Below, one piece after another: positions 1-11,419 of a stretch of DNA of 64,000 nt. The position numbers and the translations under genes are program-made. Within the stretch, counting starts at the first letter, position 1. Every line of letters begins with the position of its first letter. The stretch is taken from NCBI RefSeq assembly GCF_018991925.1, contig NW_024735442.1:56001-120000 (forward strand). Reading direction: 5' to 3'. Under the pieces are notes generated by a model, which had not been told where the DNA came from, did not search any database, and saw nothing but the letters and a program-made list of their open reading frames with translations. The stretch is from Homarus americanus. Its lineage: Eukaryota > Arthropoda > Malacostraca > Decapoda > Nephropidae.

Positions 1-2
1 TT

Positions 3-308
3 CAAAGGAGGATGGCAGGACTAATCCCGGGCATTAGGAACCTTGAGCAAAGAGACAGATTAAAGCATCTTAATTTGCGCTCCCCTGAGAGACGTAGAGT
101 GAGGGGCGATATGATGAGGTGTATAAACAGAATTCAGAGATAAGCAAAGGTGATATAACAAAAGTACTTAAACTATCTAACCAGGAGCGAACTCGTAGCA
201 ATGGTTTAAAATTAGACAAACTTGGATTTAGGCGCGAGATAGGTAAACACTGGTTTGGGTATAAAGTAGTGGATGAGTGGAACAAGTTACCGAACTTCAT
301 CAATAACT
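3..308 (+). pseudogene. LINE family D, reverse transcriptase C-terminal fragment (copy D1)
   Basis: This is the tail of a LINE reverse transcriptase, the part after the catalytic core. Reading frame 3 from base 3 gives QRRMAGLIPGIRNLEQRDRL and then SPERRRVRGDMM, a typical helix-rich tail. The frame breaks near 115-120. Comparison with copy D2 at 37.0-37.4 kb suggests that one base was lost after GDM. The +119 frame then continues to 308 with SNGLKLDKLGFRREIGKHWF and VVDEWNKLPN, the usual W-N-x-L-P ending. The window edge cuts the 5' side. At about 309 the sequence changes abruptly to family A, so this is a fused fragment and not an active element. The clade (CR1/L2/RTE-like) is uncertain. Confidence 0.8.
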
Positions 309-935
309 CTCAGTCCCAGACCTCCATAAATATCACAGTGTGAAGGTATGGAACAACTTACCCCCACCCATCCGAGCAAAGACTAAGCTCCCTTCCTTTA
401 AATCATCTCTTAAAAAATATCTATTGTCTATGTATTAATATTTCTTGTAATACCTACTATATTTACAGTACCTGCTTTTATTGTACCATCAAAACCGTTT
501 TATCGGAAATTATCATGTAAATAGATAAGTAATTACCATCGCAATAAACATATTTGCCAACTAGTCATAATCCTGATAGCTCTGTCCTCTTGTTCAACCT
601 TATTACTGTACAACCCATGTTGGACTGCTCCCCCATTATACTTATGTTTTTCAATTCCACTGTAATTTATGTAAAAAATATAAAATAAATAAATAAATAT
701 TGAAGTGATAACCGTGGTAACATTATGAGGTGTTCTTATTACCACCATGCTATTGTACTACCCCAGATGATACTAAATGTTACATAATACTTCCTCGAGA
801 TAAATGTATAGTTATATATCAGGTGCCTCAAAGAGAGCTCAGGTTCTCAACTGGCTCAGCCATGTTAATATTGTTATTATTATCCACTCTGTATCTGTGT
901 ATTTCTGGCTAACTGTTTTAATTCAATTCAACTTC
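309..935 (+). mobile_element. LINE family A, 3' end (copy A1)
   Basis: A 5'-truncated family A copy. The first 130 bases encode the end of the RT, with VKVWNNLPPPIRAKTKLPSF then KSSLKKYLLSMY and a TAA at 436-438. About 490 bases of 3'UTR follow, shared with A2, A4, A5 and A6, including the landmark GGCTCAGCCATGTTAATATT. It ends in two ATTCA units. In this copy the AATAAA just before the tail in A2 is changed (GGCTAACTG instead of GGCTAAATAAACTG). It abuts D1 at its 5' side. Confidence 0.85.
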
Positions 936-1042
936 AAATATATGCTGGGCGGAAATGAGCGATAATGTTTCGGTGTAAACGGAGCTGCTAAGTATGGGCC
1001 AATTAGGCCTAGTGCAGTTCCTCAATTTCTATATTTTTATGT

Positions 1043-1334
1043 TATCTCTGACTCTCCACCACTATTACTGACCACCACTAACATCTCTGATTCTCCACCA
1101 CTATATCTGACTCTCCACCACTATCCCTGACTCCCCACCACTATCTCTGAATCTCCACCACTATCTCTGCCCCTCTACCACTTTCTCTGACTCTTCACCA
1201 CAATCTGACTCCCCACCACTATCTCTGAATCTCCACCACTATCTTTGCCCCTCCACCACTATCCCTCACTCTCCACTATTATCTCTGACCTTCACCTTTA
1301 TATCTGACTCTCCACCACTGTGTGTGTGTGTGTG
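1043..1334. repeat. 20-bp minisatellite (CCACCACTATCTCTGAATCT) and short GT tract
   Basis: Roughly a dozen imperfect units of about 20 bases (CCACCACTATCTCTGAMTCT-like) run from 1043 to 1320. They are followed by seven GT units. A CTC trinucleotide run lies nearby at about 1384-1403. No gene is seen. Confidence 0.85.
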
Positions 1335-1499
1335 AAGTCAGAACCTACCTCTGGTGTTGGCAGTCTATACCAATAAACACGCCCTCCTCCTCCTCCTCCT
1401 CCTCACCCACATCAGTAAGGTAATCCTCGCGTAAATCAATAACCACTACAAGAGAGGGTTAACACTGTCATACTCCCACCAACCTCACCTCGCGCCACC

Positions 1500-2260
1500 A
1501 CCTAATGGCCCTTCCCTCCTGAAGTGTGATAGCCTCTCCTTCTTGAAGCGTGATAGCCTCTCCTTCCTAAAGTGTGATAGCCCCTCCTTCCTGAAGCGTG
1601 ATAGCCACTCCACCCAGAAGTGTGATAGCCTCTCCTTCCTGAAGCGTGATAGCCTCTCCTTCCTGAAGTGTGATAGCCCCTCCTAACTGAAGCGTGATAG
1701 CCTCTCCACCCAGAAGCATGATAGCCTCTCCTTCCTGAAGCGTGATAGCCTCTCCTTCCTGAAGTGTGATAGCCTCTCCTTCCTGAAGTGTGATAGCCTC
1801 TCCTTCCTGAAGTGTGATAGCCCCTCCTAACTGAAGCGTGATAGCCTCTCCACCCAGGAGCATGATAGCCTCTCCTTCCTGAAGTGTGATAACCTCTCCA
1901 TCCTGAAGCGTGATAACCTCTCCACCCAGAAGTGTGATAGTCTCTCCTTCCTGAAGTGTGATAGTACCTTTGCTGAAGTGTGATAGCCCCTCCTTCTTGA
2001 AGTGTGATAGCCTCTCCTTCCTGATGCGTGATAAACTCTTCATCCTGAAGTGTGATAGCCTCTCCTTCCTGAAGTGTGATAACCTCTCCTTCCTGAAGTG
2101 TGATAACCTCTCCTTCCTGAAATGTGAAAGCACCTTTGCTGAAGTGTGATGGCATCTTCTTTGAAGCGTCATAGCCCCTGCTGAAGTGTGATAGCCCCTG
2201 CTGAAGTGTGATAGCCCCTGCTGAAGTGTTAAAGTCCATGTTGAAGTGTGATTGCCACTT
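1500..2260. repeat. 24-bp minisatellite with open frames on the minus strand
   Basis: About 30 units of 24 bases based on TGATAGCCTCTCCTTCCTGA. Near 2160-2230 they grade into 20-base units (GAAGTGTGATAGCCCCTGCT). Because 24 is a multiple of three, the minus strand stays open for about 250 codons in two frames. One gives an 8-residue repeat EGEAITLQ and the other HTSGRRGY. Nothing else supports a gene: there is no flanking non-repeat coding sequence, and the coding quality is explained by the repeat. More degenerate units with the same CTGAAG phrase persist to about 2550. Confidence 0.9.
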
Positions 2261-2559
2261 TCAGGAGTGTTACATCCATTCCTGAAATGCGTCCCGTGGT
2301 AACTTATTCTGAAGTGAATCATCTTATAGCCAACCATCCAGAAGCGCCCTATCCCCTCTTGAGTCGTATAACTTCCTGCTGAAATGCAAAAACCCCTCCT
2401 GTGATGTTACACCCCATCTTGATGCGCATTACTCCTCCTGAAGCGGCATGAAACTCCTCCTTGAAGAACAGTGCTTTTCAACCCTTCCTGAATTAGGTCT
2501 CCTGATACCCTTTCTTGAAAGTGGCCATCCAATACCCTTCCTGAAGCGGCTGAAGTGAA

Positions 2560-3320
2560 GGGTATAATATTTCCATCTCGTGTGCAAGACTGACAGGACA
2601 TCACATGTCTGAACAACCGGGTGCCACTATGGAAGCAGAAGTCATCCATACAGGGGGCAGCAAGAGTACAGCAGATGGGCAAAAGGTATCTCGTTTTGGC
2701 CTTGACTTTTGCATGCAACATCACCAAGGTCCCTAAAGAACTTGGCGTGTGCAAGACACGTGTTTCTCTGAATTCAGCTCTTATTTTTTTGGTTCAGTCT
2801 CTTCCACTCAACGTGTTTGAAACCGTAACTGTATCACGTCTACGAGGACAGCGAGGATCTTGTCTCGGGGACGAGGTGCAGAGCGTGGGCTTAATTGCTG
2901 TCACACATATGTTGCACTGTGAGGGACATGTTGCACCAGCAAGAAAAGTTCTGCTTAGAGACAACACCACCAGGAAGGCCATGAAGGTTGTCGCCTGACG
3001 TCGTCAAGCGCCCACGTGATCAGCGCTTGAGCGCCTGACTGTCCTTGATGCGTAATCTATTATGAATGACCCGGAGCTCTGTATATACTGTACATTTTTT
3101 TGTGTGTGTCTCGGCAGGAACCAAGCAGCAAGCTCTATGATGTGTGATGTTATCTTGTGCTCTTAAATCAAGCTGTTTCCCACAAGTATAATCTAATTTA
3201 ATTTTATTAAATCAGAGACAATAATCCAAATGCAGGTACTAATGCAGGCACAGAGGTTTCTAAGGTGATAAAAATCCACGGACACCTCACGATCAACGTA
3301 CACTCTTACCACACATCTTT
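2560..3320. other. Unassigned DNA with a 125-codon plus-strand ORF at 2621-2998
   Basis: This stretch is not repetitive within the window. A plus-strand ORF runs from ATG 2621 to TGA 2998 and reads MPLWKQKSSIQGAARVQQMG at its start, with a hydrophobic patch near residues 45-60. I recognise no domain, and the opposite strand is also open for 115 codons, so chance is likely. From 3000 to 3320 I see nothing interpretable. Confidence 0.3.
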
Positions 3321-3880
3321 TTCGTTCACACACTCATCCCTTCCGCCCTAGCTACCTCGGGGCCGATGGACCTGAACCTCTTAAGTGGATGCTTCCAAAA
3401 CCCTATATCGATTCTCCCCCTGAGAACTCTACACCCAACATAAGATACTCGGCCCCTGCACCGTCCGTCGCCTTGCAACTGTCCTGCCTCATGTTGTGCA
3501 ATCTTAGGCTCGTCTTCCACAATCTGAACTCGTAACCGCAGCCTCCCTTCCTCCCTCTCCTCCTCCAACTATTCTTCCTGACTCGCTGCCCTTCCTCCGA
3601 CCTTCCTTCCTCTATACCTCATCATTTATTCTCTTTACTCTGTCATTTCCATTCATGAGTTGTATTCTTGTGAACTCTAATCAGCTACTTTCTTCAAAGT
3701 GACACTTACTCAACTACAGATGAATCGGATCAATATGCGAGTAATAGTCTTCTGTTACTGAATGATTATGTTCCGGAAGTTGAAACCGCCAGCTACTGAG
3801 TGTCTTACACATCGAGACCTTGCAACATGGCTGCAAGATGAGGTGAAGACGCCATCATGGAGTAAACACAGAGAGGTTCT
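3321..3880. other. No recognisable gene
   Basis: Mixed-composition DNA. An 80-codon minus-strand frame at 3326-3568 has no recognisable motif. The rest is short, stop-rich sequence. Confidence 0.4.
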
Positions 3881-3883
3881 GAG

Positions 3884-4013
3884 TGACAGGTCGTGACATT
3901 TTGTGAGTGAGAGAAGACATCTGTGAGGACGTTTTGAATGACAAGTCGTGACATTTTTGAGTGAGAGAAGACATCTGTGAGGACGTTTTGAATGACAAGT
4001 CGTGACAATTTGA
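3884..4013. repeat. 54-55 bp tandem repeat, about 2.4 copies
   Basis: The unit begins TGACAAGTCGTGACATTTTT and ends GAGGACGTTTTGAA. Copies start at 3884, 3939 and 3993. The 1-base difference in unit length lies in the T run. The second and third copies are almost identical, suggesting recent duplication. Confidence 0.85.
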
Positions 4014-4583
4014 TGTTTCGGACTTAGATACATTGTGCTGCGTCAAACATTTCACTCTAAGCAGATACAAACTCTTGAGGCCAAGAAGTCCAGCCACTAC
4101 CGGCAAGCGCCCAAACAAGCAAACAAGAGCACAAACGTATATGCGCACATATACATGAACGTACAGTACATGGAACCAACTTTGGCCTCCATGCACACGC
4201 ATGAACGTCGCATGTACAGTAGTGTACCTAGGCCCCTAGGGACTGCGGGCGAGGACAGGACAAAATTTGTATCTAGGACATGACAAAGTATACATCTAGA
4301 ACACGCCACGAGGACATGATCTAGGACTTGCCATGGGTGATGTAGGTTGGAGAAGATAGTTAGGAAGTAATGCAGAGTGTAGGAAAGATGACCCAGGTTG
4401 GGGGTGATGTGTGTAGTGTGGAAGGATGACTCAGGAATTGGGTATGTGGTATTTCCTCGGTTGTGGTGGTGGTCAAGATACGTCACACAGACCCTAATAG
4501 CAGGTTCCTTGGTTCACATGGCACCAATCAGGAATTAATCATTTGATCACATCCGGTGGAGGAGTATGGATTTATATGTGTTT

Positions 4584-4586
<3 letters not shown>

Positions 4587-4618
<32 letters not shown>
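4587..4618. repeat. (GA)n microsatellite
   Basis: About 16 GA units. From 4014 to 4586 I see no gene, only low-similarity direct phrases such as AGGACATGA and TAGGACTTG around 4250-4330. Confidence 0.95.
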
Positions 4619-4619
<1 letters not shown>

Positions 4620-5391
4620 GCGTTCGTAGTGTTGGCCACAGGTAACCAACTGCATGATATGGCAGACATCAGCAACAAGGAGCTGCGTGTACGAGTATGT
4701 TGGTTTTAGTCCTGACATGAGTTTCTTCCTCCTTATAACACATATCCCAGAGGTCATAAGTCAGCTTTTGGAAGTCACTTGTCCTTCCTTCTTATCACAG
4801 GTATGGGCTTATACGACCGTACGAGAACTTATCAATGTAATCGTGTGTTTGACTTACTTATTTAGTAGCTCATTGAGATATCAACTTAGTTGCTTATCAA
4901 TTTACTCGTTTATCGACTTACTGTGCGATATATTTATTAAGATTTTTTTCGTTTTTTATCATTATCCATACAGTTTTCTGAGACATAACCTCAGGACCAC
5001 TTTTCTATCAACCCACATACAGTGTCTTACCTGTAATATTGAGTTTAACAAAAAAATCCCACTCAAAAACTACCACACACATAAGGTCAGTGATGGCAGT
5101 CATCAGGTTTATTAAAAAAAACAAATAAATAAATAAAATAAATCGGATGAGTCAAGCCCGGAGAGTTTTAACCTGAATATCACGACCCCTGACCCCCCAC
5201 CTTGACCTTGAGTAATAGAGGTCGCCAATTTACATTTATTGAAGATGTTGATCAAAGAAACATTGCCCTGAATATTGCTTGTTGATATCTATTGTTATAT
5301 TTGTGAGGACAAACAAACACACAGACACAAACGAGATTAATAAACAAAGGAATAGATAAATATATTTAGATCCATATGAAAATACATACAA

Positions 5392-5395
<4 letters not shown>
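4619..5395. other. No recognisable gene; AT-rich stretch
   Basis: A 153-codon plus-strand ORF at 4654-5115 starts MIWQTSATRSCVYEYVGFSP and is rich in F, Y, L and I, as expected of a random frame through T-rich DNA. No domain is recognised. A short A-rich run at 5113-5143 could be the tail of an old retroposon, but no body is identifiable. Confidence 0.35.

Positions 5396-5449
<54 letters not shown>
5396..5449. repeat. (GA)n microsatellite
   Basis: About 27 uninterrupted GA units. Confidence 0.97.
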
Positions 5450-5452
<3 letters not shown>

Positions 5453-5479
5453 GGAGGATTTATTTGTAAGTGAATAAAT

Positions 5480-5985
5480 GCGATGCATGCAAATGATGGA
5501 GTGAGTGAGTGAATTAGTGAATGAACGAGTGTGTGTACTAATGCGTGAATGTACTTGAGTGAGTGTACGAGTGAAGGAATGTATGAGTACATGAGTAATT
5601 AGGTGAATGCGAATGCATATGAGTAAGTAAGTCCATTTCAGTGATTGAGTGCATCTGGGTACATTTGAATGAATGCATATGAGGGAGCGCATACTGATGA
5701 ATTGCATAATAATGAATGAATAAGTACATATGATTGCGTGAATGCATGTAAATGAGTATATCTGAGTGAGTGCATATGGGTAAGTACGGGCGTGAGTGCG
5801 TTTGAGTGTATGTGAGTGCGACTAAGTATATGCATGTGGATGAGTGCGTCTGAGTGCATGTGGATGAGTGCGTATGAGTGCGTCTGCCTGAGTGCTTCTG
5901 ATTGCAAGTGAATAAGTAAATCTGAGTGCGTCTGAGTGAGTGCATCTTAGTGCATGTGAGTGAGTGCATCTGAGTGCATAATAGT
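5480..5985. repeat. Cryptically simple GAGT/GCAT-rich tract
   Basis: Imperfect alternation of GAGTGAGTGCAT and GAGTGCATCTGAGTG-like phrases over 500 bases. The minus strand is open for 161 codons with repeated H-S-L-T and MHS phrases. This is a by-product of the simple repeat and not a gene. Confidence 0.8.
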
Positions 5986-6107
5986 AAACAAAGAATGAAG
6001 GAGGGAATGGACAAAGTAAACACTCTTATAAATTTTAATTGCGTTTATCTGTCTTTATATATAGTTTGTGAATTTCATTTATTATTAAGAAGGATAAGAA
6101 GAATAAG

Positions 6108-6109
<2 letters not shown>

Positions 6110-6171
<62 letters not shown>
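6110..6171. repeat. (GA)n microsatellite and downstream A/G-rich tract
   Basis: About 30 GA units, then an A/G-rich stretch to about 6415. Between 6416 and 6535 the same strand becomes pyrimidine-rich, with CTC and CTTGCCT phrases, immediately before family B copy B1. Confidence 0.95.
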
Positions 6172-6172
<1 letters not shown>

Positions 6173-6536
6173 TGGGAAAAGAAAGAAAAGGAACAAAAAG
6201 AGAAAATAAAGAAGAAAAAGAAGAAATGAAAAATAAAGAACCGGAAGGAAGGAAAAGAGTAGAGAAGGAGGGAAAAAAGGAGAGGAGCAAGACGGCGATA
6301 AGAGAGGAAGAGAGGAAGTAATTGGAAAGTAAATGATAATAATTAAATAAATTAATTAATTGGGGAAAATAGAGGTGGAGGGAGAGTAGGAGGAAGGCAA
6401 GAGATTAATCTCCTAACTTCACTCTTAAACTTTCGCCTCCACTCCCTTCATCTCTTGCCTCTCCCCCTTTAACCTCTTGCCTACCTCTCCCTTAATCTCT
6501 TGCATCCCACTCCCTCAATCCCTTGTCTTCCAAAAT

Positions 6537-7188
6537 TCAAGTCAGAATCATGAACTCTGATCTAGACGAACTGAGAAATGCAGAGAGACCTGGCAGTTGT
6601 AGCATTAGTAAATATGACAAATTTTGTGACAAGAGGTAGCGGTATGGCCAGCATAAGGACAGAACCAGACAATGTGATATAGTTGTGGCCAGAATTAGGC
6701 TAGGACACAGACCCATCTGGCAAGTTAGTGACGCTGTACCCATACCGGAACACTCAGCATGTAAACTTTGTGATAAACCTTTAAAGCATACACTTGAAAA
6801 TTATATTATTGAATGTGACATTGTCAAAGACTTCAGGCCACCTGGCTTATTGTATCATGAACTTTGTAATTACTACATTGAATCAGGGGTGCTTGAGGAC
6901 ATTCTTGCTGTTTATCCAAAATTTACTAGCCCACACTGACTAGTCTTCAATTAGAATATGACGTCCAGTGTATATGAACCTCTATCCTGCATGGCAATGA
7001 ACAGTGACATTACCCACATGAACCTGACCTATATATACTGTTAATGAATAAGATCTATTCCTTTGTGTATGAACCTCTGTCCTGCATGACAGTGAGAAGT
7101 GATACCACCCTCAGTGTCAAGACCTGACTGAATTACTCAGAATAGGCAAACTGTGCTCCAAGCTTTGTCAATAAATGTGTTAAACTAA
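6537..7188 (+). pseudogene. LINE family B, C-terminal zinc-knuckle segment and 3'UTR (copy B1)
   Basis: Codes for the end of a LINE polyprotein downstream of RT/RNase H. The frame at 6685-6939 reads MARIRLGHRPIWQVSDAVP, then the putative zinc-binding CKLCDKPLKHTLENYIIEC and ILAVYPKFTSPH with a TGA at 6937-6939. In copies B2 and B5 the metal ligands are C-x2-C-x5-H-x3-H-x4-C; here the second H is N. Upstream, LDELRNAERPGSCSISKYDK is visible, but TAG at about 6637 interrupts the frame where B2 has TAC (Tyr). The 3'UTR is about 250 bases and carries AATAAA shortly before the terminal GTGTTAAACTAAA. GTCTTCC flanks both sides and may be a short target duplication. Assignment to an I/Jockey-type LINE is an inference. 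Confidence 0.75.
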
Positions 7189-7700
7189 ACTAGTCTTCCC
7201 TCCTTTAGGGAAGAGTAGGGCAAGAGGTTAAGGGGTTAAGGAAGAGGAGACAATAGATTAAGGGAGAGAGACAAGGTAGTAAAGAAAGGAAGGCAAAAGT
7301 TTAAGGGAGGGAAGGCAATAGATTAGGGATGAGAATGTATGAGATTTAGGGAGGGAAAGGTAAGCGATGTAACGAAAGATCAAGGGAGCGAAGGTAAGAG
7401 AGTAGGGGAAGGGGGGACAGAGAAGGGAGGAGGGGTAGCCTGAGGGTGATGTCTGGGGTCGGGTTGCGGGGCTTTCAGCAGGTGCGGGTCCGGGTTACGT
7501 GGAGCAGCTCGGGTTACCCCACGCCCCGCCCCGCCCCGACTGATTGGTTGTGGGGGGATAGGAGGAGGGCGGTATACCCGGGCTGTTTGGGAGGGGGAAG
7601 AGGTAGGGAAGGAATGGGGAGAGAGAGGAGGAGGAGAGAGAGGGAGGGAGGAGAGGTGGATGTTGGCAGCTTCGATTATGAGGTGTGTGTCGTGGCAAAG
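7189..7700. other. Purine-rich, G-rich stretch without a gene
   Basis: Repeated GGGAGGGAAGG and TTAAGGG phrases on the plus strand. An 85-codon frame at 7446-7703 is G/R/E-biased and follows the base composition. Confidence 0.5.
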
Positions 7701-9180
7701 TAATTGTCATGGAGGACAGTGTCTATTGTGGCGGATGATTGGTTTGGTTGGTCGCTTCATCACAGCAGCTGCCCCCTACAACCTCTGACCACTTCATCAT
7801 CTTCCTAATACCCAATCACGGAGTCTTGTTATTGATTTTTTCTCTCTCTCTCAATCTCTCTTCCTCATTTTTTTCTTTTGTCATATTGTCAGTCTTGGTA
7901 CAGTTGGTAAGACGAAAAAATAAAGGAAGCCGTTTACGACTGAGGGAGATCATCTTTCACAGCCTAGGGCCCACTTGACCACTCTGAGCTTTTATTATTG
8001 TCTAGTCTTTTTCTTCTTTTTTCTTAGTCACAAAAAAAGAAAAACATTTATGTTATTCCCTTTCGATATACAGCACAAATAGGACGATGACAAGAGAACC
8101 GATTAACGTCTGGACTTTGGTGCAGGTGTAGCGGCATGTTAGGAAGCCAGTCTCCGAATGTAAACAAATGCAGGTGCTGGAGCCATTATGACTCGCTCTA
8201 TCCTTCCCTGTCTACGCGATCTCTCAGCAATTAAAGTGTTGAGCTGTATCAATCCTGAGCTGTATTCTTTACCATTAACTTACGAGTTTACTGTATTTCA
8301 TGAATGAGTGAAGGAAATACAGTATTCGACATGCACAAGAAAATAGGCTATATATTTTGGGTACAGGAAACATAAGAATTCTTTGGAGTTAAATGTGTTT
8401 TATGGACTTAGTGACTGGCTGGACCACCAGGTATCAGTTTTCACGAAGGGCAGGCGCTGCCTCATTGTCAGCGGCGACGTTTACTTCAGAAAACAGAAGT
8501 GGTGTGTTATTTCAGCTCGTTTTGGGGAATTTTTTAAGTAAAAATAATTATATATATGAAAGATCATATAATTTTCAGATGTAAAAATTTCACCAAAAAT
8601 CGTGAAACGTAAAACAAGAAGAAACAACTTGAATAAGTTTCACTCCAAAGCCAGAAGTGTCGAACATCCTAGACGTTACCCATTAAGTGGCTCCATGCAG
8701 TAGGAGTCATGCTTGAAGACCCTCCTCCTTATCCTCCTCAGGTCGTCCCGGCCCATGGAGAAGGAGGAGGAGGAGAAGGTAGGCAGCCAAGCAATACTAA
8801 CCAGACCCAACGTTGCTCACATTCTGGTGATCATATCTGGGTAATACCGTCGATGTGCGCCAGGCCTTACTCCGACCTGTCTGTCACTCACTGCTCTCAG
8901 CGTTATTTTCTCGCTCCCTCACGTTTCTCTCTCTCACATTTTCTCCACACACTTCTCTTGCTCTATGTCTTTCACAATTTTTCTCTGTCTTTAGGTCTCT
9001 TTTTCAATTTTTTTTTGTATTATCACACTTTTCTTTGTTTTGCTTTCTTCCTCGCAGTTTCTCTCTCTTTCTAACACAGATGACGATGAAAGCTCGTACA
9101 TAGCGTATATAAACTAAGAATGTGCTAATTCATTCTTAGAGGTGAAGGTGGAGTAGTGGAATTTAGGTGAAGAAAAGATA
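7701..9180. other. No recognisable gene
   Basis: Pyrimidine-rich from 7820 to 7880 and again from 8870 to 9075, where overlapping frames give L/F/S-rich proteins typical of CT-rich DNA. No domain, RNA gene or element end was identified. Confidence 0.4.
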
Positions 9181-9204
9181 CTGTTTTTGATGGAGGTGCA
9201 AAGG

Positions 9205-9385
9205 CAGTCTTGTTGAGGAGGAAGAGGAGGAGGAGGAAGAGGAACATGAGAAGAAAGAAGAGGAGGAGGAGGAGGAAGAAGAGGAGGAGGAAGAAGAGGA
9301 GGAGGAAGAAGAGGAGGAGGACGAAGAAGAGGAGGAGGAGGAAGAAGGAAAGTAGGAAAAAAGAAGAAGAGGGGGGGAGGAGGAG
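9205..9385. repeat. (GGA/GAA)n trinucleotide tract
   Basis: Imperfect GAGGAGGAAGAA array of about 170 bases. The minus strand encodes a run of more than 30 serines purely because of the repeat. Confidence 0.92.
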
Positions 9386-11150
9386 GTGATGAATGGTAAA
9401 ATATGTCTCATTGACGGAACTTTCAGTGCCTGAGTATGGTGGCCATCTCGATAGTGCCTCTGATCACGGTATTGTCCTGTAGGCGCCTTGACATAACGGT
9501 CGTTCTTCTTACTAATGGCTATAGGGGTACTTGGTACTGATTACAAGTCTTTGGTGATTTATGGCACACATAATAGTATACTTTATTTTTTATTAATGTT
9601 TGTAGTCCACTGGAAACTGCCATGAAATTGCATGTATGTATGATGGGTTTCCCTATGCTCTGAGAAGGTTGCAATATAAAGGATTACACGACTTGTATGC
9701 TCGTACATGAGTACGTAGCTACCCTAGACCTACATTTGCTTGGCTTGTGGAGTAATTACTTCAAGAATAACTAACAAATTATTGGCAGACAATGTGAGAA
9801 GGACCTTGTAATCTATAGTATTAGTTAACGATTTAAAGAGCACCTCCTTTCCCTCCGCCTCCCACGTACTAGAGAGGACCACAGGCGGTAGTGTGGTGGG
9901 GGCAGGTCAGCCGACACCTTCACCGCACCACACAATACTGCAGGCGACGCAGAAGCCGGGATTACGTGAGAATCACATCGAGTTTACGAGTTGAAACGTC
10001 CTGAGGAGTTCCGTTTATTTCTTAGTAAAAGAATAATATACAAGTGATGATACATTCTTAACATTAAGGAGTTTGTTTTCATACTCCACAGAATCCTTTC
10101 CGGAGACCTACTATCAAAACATGACAAAAGTTCAGACAAAATAAGTAATACTGAACTTTCCTCATCACCGTGATCCACATAAAGAAGTATTTGCAACACA
10201 CTGGTGAGGTCAGAGCAGAGGGCTGCCACTCTTCTACCTGGATGTAACATGATCTGACACTCAAGTTCTGACTCAGAAACAGTTAAATGATCCCTCGTGT
10301 AAGAGTGATTCACTGCTTCTGTTGAACCTCCTGAGAAGTTTGTTATTATTATAGTAAAAATATATAAAAAATTTTACTAGAAGAAAAAATATAACGAAAT
10401 CATCATAGAATATATATCAACCAGAAAAAAATTACCCAAGTTTATGGAGGCTGACTGAAGCACAGCGACTCGAGTAAATTTAGGACCATAATGAAAATAA
10501 GTTATAATGGCTATCTTGGGTTACCATTATTATGTATACCTGCACTGTTTATGTACAATATAGTATCTCAAACAAGTATCTGCCAGGATCGATCCGACGA
10601 CTTCCGAAATGCTACATGCAACTCGTGATGCCCCGGGAAAGTTGGTATGCGTGGCTCTGTGGCATACTGATCCTACTACACTTGGTAACCGAACATTATA
10701 TTAATTACGCTGAATCAAATAAACATTGCATTATTTATGTTAAACTATAGACCAAAGTAAATGCATGTAAACATACTTTTCTGAGATACTGTACCTGATA
10801 AAACGCTGTACTGTAACTGGTATAGCGATATTACTGAATAACTATCTATCTATCTATCTATCTATCCGCAGTCACAGACACGAATAAAGTCTTGCTTCGT
10901 AGTTGAATGACATACCTTCCCTGACGACGAGAGGAAAGGAGCTGGCGCTGACGATGAACATCAGGAGGATGTCAGCGGCCGACCACTACCAGTCGAGCCT
11001 GTTCTCCCCGACTTACCATCAGACAACTGGCTCCCCTCCGCCGGAAATATAGAGACGCATTTGGCAATCTATAAAAAAAGAATAATTATGAGAAAATATA
11101 ATATCAAATTTATATGAAGAAAAGTATCATAATATTGTTTATGTCTCAAT
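9386..11150. other. No recognisable gene; includes a (CTAT)7 microsatellite
   Basis: Mixed DNA. Minus-strand frames at 9984-10313 (109 codons) and 10079-10264 overlap each other and show no known domain. CTAT units lie at about 10841-10867. Nothing else could be assigned. Confidence 0.4.
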
Positions 11151-11154
11151 AAAA

Positions 11155-11235
11155 TTCAATTATTATCCACTCTGTATCTGTATTTGTCTGGCTAAAGAAA
11201 CTGTTTCATTTCAATTCAATTCAATTTAATTCAAC
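11155..11235 (+). mobile_element. LINE family A tail fragment (copy A8)
   Basis: Only the last 60 bases or so of family A: ATTATTATCCACTCTGTATC, TCTGGCTAAAGAAACTG, then degenerate ATTCA units. The AATAAA seen in A2 is AAGAAA here. Confidence 0.75.
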
Positions 11236-11269
11236 GTGCCTACTGTCGAAATTTAACAATACGCAACCA

Positions 11270-11419
11270 GTTATTGGGGGGAGGGGGGATGAGGTGGGGG
11301 AGGGGGGATGAGCTGGGAAAGGAGGGTTGACTAATAGGTTGTTACAGGCGAGGGTGAGGTAGTTGGCGAAGAAGGAGGGGGAGGAAGAGGAGAGGGAAGA
11401 ATTTTTTTTAATTTTTTTT
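11270..11419. repeat. Polypurine tract, left part
   Basis: G-rich, then GGAGGAAGAGGAGAGG, with T runs at 11401-11419 just before B2. This is the first of three purine blocks separated by family B insertions. Confidence 0.7.

Noticed and set aside
1500..2560. CRISPR-like array (24-bp repeats)
   Set aside because: The units are contiguous without unique spacers, there are no cas genes, and the context is eukaryotic.
4654..5115. Membrane protein gene of 153 codons
   Set aside because: Hydrophobic residues come from T-rich DNA, no family is recognised, and there is no start context or neighbouring exon evidence.
5366..6023. His/Thr/Ser-rich 161-codon minus-strand ORF
   Set aside because: The GAGT/GCAT simple repeat explains the composition and the lack of stops.
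10555..10660. tRNA-like element on the minus strand near CGGATCGATCC
   Set aside because: Only a weak box B resemblance; no acceptable box A at the right distance.
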